DNA of 6,493 nucleotides, from NCBI GenBank assembly GCA_023387775.1, contig JAEWHN010000212.1, positions 1 through 6,493 of the forward strand, given 5' to 3'. Positions 1 to 5,240 of this stretch are shown piece by piece. The translations under genes and the position numbers were made by a program. This stretch comes from Pseudomonadota bacterium. GTDB taxonomy: Bacteria; Pseudomonadota; Alphaproteobacteria; Rhizobiales; Rhizobiaceae. Numbering within the stretch: the first letter of the stretch is position 1; each line of letters starts with the position of its first letter. The notes beneath the pieces are model-generated. The model was given only the letters and a program-made list of their open reading frames with translations. It made no database searches and had not been told where the DNA came from.

Positions 1-403
1 CGATCGCCTCGGCAAACCAGCGCATCGATTTCAGCGACGATCCGACATCGATCGCGAGCGTGTCGCGGATCGGCTTGCCGGTATCGAGGCTCTCGAGCAG
101 GGCAAGGTGATCGCGATCGCGTTCGATCAGATCCGCCCATGTCAGCAGCACAGCCTTGCGCTCTGCCGGTGCGCGGTTGGCCCAGACACCCGTCTCAAAG
201 GCCGCAAGTGCGGCGGCAACGGCGCGGTTCACATCCTCGGCGCCGCAGGCGGGCAACTGGGCGATGATTGCGCCGGTCGCGGGGTTCACGCTGGCGAAGG
301 TTTCGCCGCTGGCCGCTGCCCGGGGGGCGCCGGCGTAGTAAACACGGGTTTCGGGCGCGATGATTTTCGCGCGGGCGTGCCAGTCGTCGCGGGTCAGGGT
401 CAC
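1..403 (-). CDS. Aldehyde dehydrogenase, PuuC-like, N-terminal part (runs off left edge)
   Basis: The first 134 residues of an NAD(P)-dependent aldehyde dehydrogenase; the Cys/Glu catalytic part lies outside the window. The start is GTG at 403-401, one base after the stop of the permease M gene, with a GAAGG Shine-Dalgarno six bases upstream. The protein begins MTLTRDDWHARA and shows the family's early features: a VNPATG segment near residue 39, a helix with RKAVLLTWADLIE, and the very typical LALLESLDTGKPIR followed by a MRWFAEAI segment. As I recall it, E. coli PuuC (gamma-glutamyl-gamma-aminobutyraldehyde dehydrogenase) has closely similar RKAVL...LALLETLDTGKPIR...IRWYAEAI. Such enzymes oxidise amino- or amido-aldehydes, made by amine transamination or oxidation, to carboxylic acids in the cytoplasm. 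Its tight coupling to the importer operon suggests it acts on a product of the imported compound. The family is sure; the exact aldehyde is not, and betaine or other amino-aldehydes are possible. Confidence 0.9.
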   Translation of the reverse strand, partial: MTLTRDDWHARAKIIAPETRVYYAGAPRAAASGETFASVNPATGAIIAQLPACGAEDVNRAVAAALAAFETGVWANRAPAERKAVLLTWADLIERDRDHLALLESLDTGKPIRDTLAIDVGSSLKSMRWFAEAI

Positions 404-404
404 G

Positions 405-1112
405 TCAGGCCTTCGCAATGCGTCCCGCATCCGATTGCAGCCGCGGCGTGACAAGCCATTCGATGCCGCGCAGAATTCGGGTCAGGATGAAGTTGATGAT
501 GAGATAGATGATACCGGCAACGCCCAGCACCTCGACGGGCATGTAGGTCTCGGATGCAAGCGAGCGCGCCACCCCGGTCAGATCCAGCAGCGTCACCGTC
601 GAAGCAAGGGACGACGCTTTCACCATCAGGATAATTTCATTGGAGTAGGCGGGCAGCCCGATCTGCACCGCTTGCGGAAAGACGACCTTGCGCAAGCGCA
701 TCACTGCCGGCATGCCGACCGCTTTTGCGGCCTCGATCTGGCCTCGGGGCACGGCCGTGATTGCGCCGCGCATGACCTCGGAAACGTAGGCCGAGGTATT
801 GAGCGAGAAGGCGATCAGCGCGCACCACCACGGCTCGCGCAGGAACGGCCAAAGCACGCTTTTACGCAGTTCGGGGAATTGCGACAGACCGTAATAGACC
901 AGATAGATCTGGATCAGCAGCGGCGTGCCGCGCAGGAAGAAAACATATGCATAGGCAGGGGCGACCAGCCAAGGCTTGCCGGATAGGCGCAGGCCCGTGA
1001 CCCCGAGTGCCAAGACAAAGCCGACCAGCGAAGCGACCGCGACCAGTTGCAATGTCAGCACGACCCCGCTCAGAAGCGCGGGCACGGATTCGATCATGAC
1101 CTGAAAATTCAT
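405..1112 (-). CDS. Polar amino-acid/opine ABC transporter permease (HisM/OccM/NocM type)
   Basis: Inner-membrane permease subunit of 235 residues, the usual length for this family. It is hydrophobic, with likely membrane segments near residues 14-38, 53-75, 95-116, 150-170 and 193-213. The RGTPLLIQ segment at 61-68 is typical of the HisM/OccM/ArtM group. The EAA loop that docks on the ATPase is clear: EVMRGAITAVPRGQIEAAKA at about 112-131, with the conserved Gly 133. The ATG at 1112 overlaps the stop of the upstream permease by four bases (ATGA), and AGGA lies seven bases before it, so the two permeases are probably translationally coupled and form a heterodimeric channel. A GTG-start aldehyde dehydrogenase follows after one base. 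The assignment as the M-type subunit rests on order and resemblance; the substrate cannot be read from this subunit. Confidence 0.93.
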   Translation of the reverse strand: MNFQVMIESVPALLSGVVLTLQLVAVASLVGFVLALGVTGLRLSGKPWLVAPAYAYVFFLRGTPLLIQIYLVYYGLSQFPELRKSVLWPFLREPWWCALIAFSLNTSAYVSEVMRGAITAVPRGQIEAAKAVGMPAVMRLRKVVFPQAVQIGLPAYSNEIILMVKASSLASTVTLLDLTGVARSLASETYMPVEVLGVAGIIYLIINFILTRILRGIEWLVTPRLQSDAGRIAKA

Positions 1113-1810
1113 CCCTGCTTCCTATCGATTGCAAAGCCGCGGTTGGCCCTTGCTTCAAGAAGCGCGGTCACGCCCATGGCGATAATGGTCAGGCCCAGAT
1201 AGATGAAGGCCGCGACAAGGAAGAAGGTGAAGGGCTTTTTGGTATAGTCGACGGCGAACTGGGTCTTGCGCATCAGCTCATCGAGCCCGACCACCGAAAT
1301 CAGCGCAGTCTCTTTCATGATCACAAGAAAGATATTTCCAAGGCCGGGCAAGGCCAGTCGCCAGACCTGCGGCAGGGTGATCTTGAAGAAGGTCTTGGGG
1401 CGCGACAGACCGATGGCCCGGGCGGCCTCGATCTGACCTTTCGGGATCGCCTGGAAGGCGCCGCGGAAAACTTCGGCGGCATAGGCTCCGAAGGCCAGCG
1501 ACAGCGCGATGCAGCCGGCCGCGAAGGCGCTGACATCAATGAACTCGGTGTAGCCCAAAGTGCGCGCCGCCGAATTCACCGCCGCGATCGCGCCGAAGTA
1601 GAAGAGCAGGATGACCAGCAGCACAGGCACGCCGCGCAGCGCGGTGGTATAGGCCTCTCCGAGAAACCGCAGCGGCCGCGAAGCCGACAGTTTCATCAAA
1701 GCCACCCCGATGCCGAGGCCCACTCCGGCCGCTGCGGCAATCAGCGTGACGCGAATCGTCATCCATGTGCCTTCGGCCAGGAGGCCGCCAAAGCCGTGCA
1801 GGTCGATCAT
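1109..1810 (-). CDS. Polar amino-acid/opine ABC transporter permease (HisQ/OccQ/NocQ type)
   Basis: Second inner-membrane permease subunit, 233 residues. Likely membrane segments lie near residues 18-40, 55-75, 93-115, 155-175 and 195-217. RGVPVLLV at 59-66 is the family counterpart of the RGTPLL motif in its partner. The EAA loop at about 113-135 includes EVFRGAFQAIPKGQIEAARA. The start is ATG at 1810, preceded by AAGGA with six bases of spacing. An 86-base gap with a strong stem-loop separates it from the binding-protein gene upstream. The two permeases are recognisably paralogous (RG[TV]PxLL, GQIEAA[KR]A), as expected for a heterodimeric importer of the HisQMP class. Likely expressed at a lower level than the binding protein because of that stem-loop. 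Confidence 0.93.
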   Translation of the reverse strand: MIDLHGFGGLLAEGTWMTIRVTLIAAAAGVGLGIGVALMKLSASRPLRFLGEAYTTALRGVPVLLVILLFYFGAIAAVNSAARTLGYTEFIDVSAFAAGCIALSLAFGAYAAEVFRGAFQAIPKGQIEAARAIGLSRPKTFFKITLPQVWRLALPGLGNIFLVIMKETALISVVGLDELMRKTQFAVDYTKKPFTFFLVAAFIYLGLTIIAMGVTALLEARANRGFAIDRKQG

Positions 1811-1857
1811 CCGAATTCCTTGCGGCGCGGGATCTCGGGCCCCGCTGGTGTTGGCCA

Positions 1858-1889
1858 GTGCACATCGCCCGCGGGCGGGCGACGTGCAC
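1858..1889 (-). promoter_or_regulatory. Intercistronic stem-loop between binding-protein and permease genes
   Basis: An inverted repeat with arms 1858-1870 and 1877-1889 around a six-base loop. Twelve of 13 positions pair (GTGCAC, one A/C mismatch, TCGCCC), and the stem is mostly G-C. It starts eight bases after the TAA of the binding-protein gene. No T-run follows on the transcribed strand, so it is not a standard intrinsic terminator. In similar operons (for example hisJ-hisQ and malE-malF) such structures protect the upstream mRNA from 3' decay or partly attenuate transcription, which keeps the binding protein in excess over the permeases. That role here is inferred. Confidence 0.6.
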
Positions 1890-1896
1890 CAGGTAC

Positions 1897-2673
1897 TTAT
1901 TGTTGCTGATCAGGCTTCAGGCTGAACGGGAAGTAGCGGTTATTGATTTCGTCATAGACGCCATTCTTCATGATCGTGCTCAAAGCGGTATCGAAACGGG
2001 CGAGCAGTTCGGTGTCGCTCTTACGGATCGCAATACCCGCGCCCGGTCCGAGATATTCGGTATCGAAGAAGGCTTTGCCCTTGGCTTCGAAATCCGCACC
2101 TTCCTCGCTGTCGAGCCACTGCTGCATGAACAGGCGCTGCGCCATCACACCATCAATGCGCCCGGCGGCGAGATCGAGGTTGTGCTCTTCGTTCTTGTCG
2201 TATTCGCGGATCTTGGTCTCGGGGAATTTCGCCTTCAGCAATTGGCCGTAGCTCGAGGCGCGCTGGACGCCGATCACCTTGCCGGCCAGGCCTTCCGGAG
2301 TGGTCTCCAGTTCCACGCCCTTGGGCGCGACGATGATTGCGCCCGCCTGATAGTAAGGCTGGGTGAAGTCAACTGCTTCCTTGCGCTTTTCCGTGATCGA
2401 CATCGAGGCAACAATGGCGTCGAACTTGCCCGCATTCAGACCGGGAATCATCCCGTCCCAGGAGAAGGTCTCGATCTTGCATTCGACCTTCATCTCGGCG
2501 CAAAGCGCATTGGCAATGTCGATGTCAAAGCCCTGGACCTGACCAGAGGCATCGACAAAATTGAAGGGCGGATAGGTGCCTTCCGTCGCGATGCGCAGGG
2601 TTTCGGCGTGGGCCGAGCCTGCTGCCAGCGCGGCCGCGACCGCTACCGCGAGGATTTTGAAACTGTTCTTCAT
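1897..2673 (-). CDS. Periplasmic substrate-binding protein of a polar amino-acid/opine ABC importer
   Basis: Secreted solute receptor of 258 residues, bacterial extracellular solute-binding protein family 3. The start is ATG at 2673, which gives a Sec signal peptide (Lys 2/Lys 6, Ala/Val/Leu core, cleavage probably AHA-E at 23/24). GGGAG stands eight bases upstream, and the gene starts 22 bases after the ATPase stop. The mature protein begins with the family pattern LRIATEGTYPPFNF, followed by GFDIDIANALC. Cys 58 and Cys 65 match the disulfide pair of HisJ/LAO proteins. By alignment to HisJ from memory, Arg 97 (in SMSITEKR) matches the Arg that binds the ligand carboxylate, and Ser 90, Ser 92 and Ser 141 keep the polar pocket. 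Gln 179 stands where HisJ has Asp 161, which holds the alpha-amino group; Glu 31 and Trp 72 replace Asp 11 and Leu 52. This points away from a plain alpha-amino acid and toward an N-substituted or opine-like ligand. The family is certain; the ligand is inference. Confidence 0.93.
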   Translation of the reverse strand: MKNSFKILAVAVAAALAAGSAHAETLRIATEGTYPPFNFVDASGQVQGFDIDIANALCAEMKVECKIETFSWDGMIPGLNAGKFDAIVASMSITEKRKEAVDFTQPYYQAGAIIVAPKGVELETTPEGLAGKVIGVQRASSYGQLLKAKFPETKIREYDKNEEHNLDLAAGRIDGVMAQRLFMQQWLDSEEGADFEAKGKAFFDTEYLGPGAGIAIRKSDTELLARFDTALSTIMKNGVYDEINNRYFPFSLKPDQQQ

Positions 2674-2695
2674 ATGTACTGCTCCCAGTTGATTA

Positions 2696-3457
2696 TCAGT
2701 GATCGAAGTTCTGTTTGACGAAAAGGCGACAGCGCTCCGAGTTCGGCGCATCAAAGACCTGTGCGGGCGGACCCTCCTCCTCGACGAGGCCCTGATGGAA
2801 ATACATCACCTTCGATGATACTTCGCGAGCGAAGCGCATCTCGTGGGTGACGATGATCATGGTGCGGTGTTCCTCGGCCAGCGAGCGCATCACGCGAAGC
2901 ACTTCGCCCACCAACTCGGGGTCAAGCGCCGAGGTGGGCTCGTCAAACAGTAGAACGTCTGGGTCCATGGCCAAGGCTCGAGCGATAGCTGCGCGCTGTT
3001 GCTGCCCGCCCGAAAGCTGAATTGGATAATAGTCGCGGCGGTCGTATATCCCGACCCGCTCAAGCAAGGTCTCAGCCTTTTCCCGTGCCTCTGCTTCGCT
3101 GCGTCCCAGAACCGAGGTCTGGCCCAGGACGACATTTTCAAGGATTGTCAAATGGCTCCAGAGGTTGAACGCCTGAAAAACCATCCCCATCCGCGAGCGG
3201 ATCCGGTCAATTTGGCGACTGTCGGCTTTACCCTTTTTTGAGATTTCGACCCTCTCGCCGAAAAAGCGGACCTCGCCCTTCTGATAGGTTTCCAGCACGT
3301 TCAAGCAGCGCAGGAAAGTGCTCTTACCGGAACCCGATGCGCCGATGATCGAAATAACATCGCCACGGCTAGCCTGCATCGAAATGCCCTTGAGCACTTC
3401 GTTGGAGCCATAGCTTTTGTACAGATCGTGAACGGTGAGTGGCAAGGCGTCGCTCAT
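2696..3457 (-). CDS. Polar amino-acid/opine ABC transporter ATP-binding protein (HisP/OccP/NocP type)
   Basis: Cytoplasmic ATPase of 253 residues that powers the importer. All ABC motifs are present: Walker A GASGSGKST at 39-47, Q-loop Gln 95 (VFQAFNLW), signature LSGGQQQR at 148-155, Walker B VLLFDEP at 168-174 with catalytic Glu 173, D-loop SALDP at 176-180, and H-loop His 205 (VTHEM). The insert after the first strands and the FNLW segment are typical of the HisP/GlnQ amino-acid group. The start is ATG at 3457: an AGGAGGG Shine-Dalgarno at 3467-3461 is only three to four bases away, and it abuts the alternative TTG at 3460, which is therefore less likely. It is first in the importer operon, downstream of an AT-rich gap with a candidate promoter. 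The binding-protein gene follows after 22 bases. Confidence 0.95.
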   Translation of the reverse strand: MSDALPLTVHDLYKSYGSNEVLKGISMQASRGDVISIIGASGSGKSTFLRCLNVLETYQKGEVRFFGERVEISKKGKADSRQIDRIRSRMGMVFQAFNLWSHLTILENVVLGQTSVLGRSEAEAREKAETLLERVGIYDRRDYYPIQLSGGQQQRAAIARALAMDPDVLLFDEPTSALDPELVGEVLRVMRSLAEEHRTMIIVTHEMRFAREVSSKVMYFHQGLVEEEGPPAQVFDAPNSERCRLFVKQNFDH

Positions 3458-3489
3458 CAACCCTCCTGGGCCTCTTGCGTTGTCGGGAC

Positions 3490-3518
3490 AGAATTTTGCG
3501 AATTCATTTCAAAGTCAA
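3490..3518 (-). promoter_or_regulatory. Candidate promoter of the importer operon
   Basis: On the minus strand TTGACT (3518-3513) matches the -35 consensus at five of six positions. A 17-base spacer leads to AATTCT (3495-3490), which is a poor -10 element (three of six). Transcription would start near 3484, leaving a short leader before the ATG at 3457. The location, in an AT-rich patch between two genes of a GC-rich region, supports a promoter, but the -10 is weak and the exact position is uncertain. Confidence 0.3.
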
Positions 3519-3529
3519 TAGCTTTGAAA
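3507..3529. promoter_or_regulatory. Palindrome TTTCAAAG-N7-CTTTGAAA, possible operator
   Basis: Two perfect eight-base inverted arms, 3507-3514 and 3522-3529, are separated by seven bases, with centres about 15 bp apart, as fits a dimeric regulator on one face of the helix. The palindrome covers the candidate -35 box of the importer operon, so a bound protein would block transcription. It lies 50-72 bases upstream of the ATPase start. A second short palindrome, AACAATTGTT (3528-3537), touches it. As RNA it would be a weak hairpin without a following U-run, so a DNA site is the better reading. Confidence 0.4.
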
Positions 3530-3571
3530 CAATTGTTGTAAATTTGCCCGGGGAAGACGAGAATCGGAGCC

Positions 3572-5059
3572 TCATTCCTGGGCAATCAGCGCGCGGGGGA
3601 TATGCTTGTAGGGCACCAGTTGCAGGTCAGCCGGCGCGGGGCCAGGGGATTCGATGTCGATCATCGCCCGGCACAGCGGCGCGAAGCCTGCACGGAAGTG
3701 GTTCTTTGCCTTGACCAGAAACAGCTCTGTCTGCGACAGATCGATGCCATGCAGATCGCACCAGGCAGGGTCGTTTGCGCTTTGGCAGGTCTCCGCGATC
3801 ACGACCTTAAGATTGCCAGATTCCAAGACGGCAGTACGGCCAATGTCGACGGCGATGCCATTTTCCATCGGACCGCGGTTTCGAAAGCGGCCATCCGTCA
3901 GCCGCAGAATTCGCGCGCGCAGCGGCACCGGAGCCCCATGTTCGGGCAAGACCCGCCCGCCAAGCAGGGCATCGATCAGGTGGCCTTCGCCCAAAGCGTG
4001 ACAGCGCGCCACCAACTCCGGATCATGGAAAAAGCAACATACGGTACGACGATGTGCAGCCAGATCCAGCCAGTTGCGCAGCAGTCCGGTAGTGTCGCCA
4101 ACGCCGCCGGAAAGCGGATTGTCGGCTGTGTCGATCAGCGCGACCGGCCCTTCTGCATCGCTGTCGTTCAGCAGCGCCTCGGCACGGGCTAGGCCCTCGG
4201 CGGAGCGGATGATAGTGGCGCGGAATCGCGAGCGACGTTCGAGGTAGGCTGAGGCCAGTGCATCGAGATGGTGCGTCGGATCGTGCCCCTCTAGCGCGGT
4301 CACAGCAACCATTGCAGTGGCAAAGGGCGTGTCTGCGTAGGTGAAAGACCCGAAGAAGGTGACATCCTCAATGCCAGGCTCCGTGGTGACTTCTCTGGCG
4401 ATTTCGGTGAGTTCCGCCATGGGCCCCGATTCGGTGCGCATCATGTGGCTGAGCGGCAGCATCGGCACGGGGCGCAGATGCAGGCGCGCCGCCACGCCGG
4501 AGCGCAAGCTCCGGAGCAGCATGCCCATGGCCCGATGGCCGGTGTCGCGCATGTCCGTGTGCGGATAGCTATGATAGCCCGACAGGATCTGCACCAGATC
4601 GGCAAGCTCGGGGTTGATGCAGGCGTGCATGTCGAAGCTGACGGCGATCGGCACTTCAGGCCCGACCAGGGCCCGGATGCGTCTTAGCAAATCGGTATCG
4701 GGAGACAATGCCTGCGTCGACAAGGAGGCACCGTGCAGCGAAACGTAGACGCCGTCCCATATATCGCCTTGCAGCCCGGAAAGAATCGCATCGTGGATCT
4801 GCTGCATATCCTCCTGCGGCACCAGACCACCGGGAGGCGCGGCGGTGCATAGCGAGAAAAACACCTCGATATCGGTCTCGCTCTCCATCAGGTCGACCAC
4901 AGCGCCAATCTCGGTATTGGTGCCACGGTAGAAATCGGCCGCGGTCGGCCCGCTCTGCCACTCCTTGCGCTGGAAGTCAGCAAGCCGGGTCTGCACCGGG
5001 GTGAAGCTATGAGCCTCGTGCCACAGTCGCGCTACGGCAATCTTGAACGGTCTGGACAT
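3572..5059 (-). CDS. M81 family metallopeptidase, MlrC-like
   Basis: A cytoplasmic (no signal peptide), probably zinc-dependent hydrolase of 495 residues, close to the usual length of the M81/MlrC family. MlrC itself cleaves linearised microcystin and its tetrapeptide; most relatives have no known substrate. Family marks in order: WHEAHSF at 13-19, SLHGA at 107-111, DMH at 143-145 (expected metal ligands Asp 143 and His 145), YHSYPHTD at 162-169 (candidate ligand His 167 or His 163), TADNP with GGVGD at 311-322, and VKAKNHFRAGF at 449-459 in the C-terminal MlrC domain. HEAHSF differs from the more common HExNxF form. The start is ATG at 5059, with a purine-rich GAGGGGGG upstream. It is divergent from the aminotransferase and is followed by the importer operon after 114 bases, probably with its own promoter. 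It may cleave the imported compound; that role is inferred from position. Confidence 0.92.
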   Translation of the reverse strand: MSRPFKIAVARLWHEAHSFTPVQTRLADFQRKEWQSGPTAADFYRGTNTEIGAVVDLMESETDIEVFFSLCTAAPPGGLVPQEDMQQIHDAILSGLQGDIWDGVYVSLHGASLSTQALSPDTDLLRRIRALVGPEVPIAVSFDMHACINPELADLVQILSGYHSYPHTDMRDTGHRAMGMLLRSLRSGVAARLHLRPVPMLPLSHMMRTESGPMAELTEIAREVTTEPGIEDVTFFGSFTYADTPFATAMVAVTALEGHDPTHHLDALASAYLERRSRFRATIIRSAEGLARAEALLNDSDAEGPVALIDTADNPLSGGVGDTTGLLRNWLDLAAHRRTVCCFFHDPELVARCHALGEGHLIDALLGGRVLPEHGAPVPLRARILRLTDGRFRNRGPMENGIAVDIGRTAVLESGNLKVVIAETCQSANDPAWCDLHGIDLSQTELFLVKAKNHFRAGFAPLCRAMIDIESPGPAPADLQLVPYKHIPRALIAQE

Positions 5060-5121
5060 CGCGCCCCCCTCTGCAGCCGCATTCGAGACTATTTGAGCCC
5101 TGCGATTTTTTTGCGGTTGCG

Positions 5122-5150
5122 ATTCAAATGAATTGTTTTAACAGTATATG
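5122..5150 (+). promoter_or_regulatory. Candidate promoter/operator region for the aminotransferase gene
   Basis: An AT-rich island in the divergent gap. TTCAAA (5123-5128, four of six to -35) is followed after 16 bases by TATATG (5145-5150, four of six to -10). ATTCA-AA-TGAAT (5122-5133) forms a short inverted repeat over the -35. If this promoter is real, transcription starts near 5157, and the ATG at 5148 cannot be the translation start. I found no convincing counterpart for the M81 gene on the other strand, although its promoter must also lie in or near 5060-5240 unless it is read from further upstream. Weak evidence. Confidence 0.3.
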
Positions 5151-5240
5151 CAACAGCCGTTTCCATCAATCGAGGAAAAAACGCGTTCTGGTCTGGAATC
5201 TCTGACCCTCAACGGGACTGTCAGGCCGCGTGCAATTATC

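Noticed and set aside
360..986. 208-codon open frame on the plus strand
   Set aside because: It is antisense to permease M and crosses into the aldehyde dehydrogenase start; the composition is typical of a shadow frame, rich in Arg, His, Asp and Gln.
1765..2718. 317-codon open frame on the plus strand opposite the binding-protein gene
   Set aside because: It is antisense to a clear binding protein with signal peptide and family motifs. High GC and skewed third positions create such shadow frames; its translation shows no recognisable domain.
2674..2754. Upstream extension of the binding protein to a TTG at 2754
   Set aside because: It would overlap the ATPase gene and place 27 residues before a normal signal peptide. 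ATG 2673 has its own Shine-Dalgarno and gives a standard secreted protein.
3507..3529. Palindrome as an intrinsic terminator of the M81 gene
   Set aside because: The stem is AT-rich, only eight base pairs, and has no following U-run, so a DNA operator site fits better.
5101..5124. Direct repeat of TGCGATT at 5101 and 5118
   Set aside because: Seven bases repeated once at 17-bp spacing is too short and isolated to call a repeat element or binding array.
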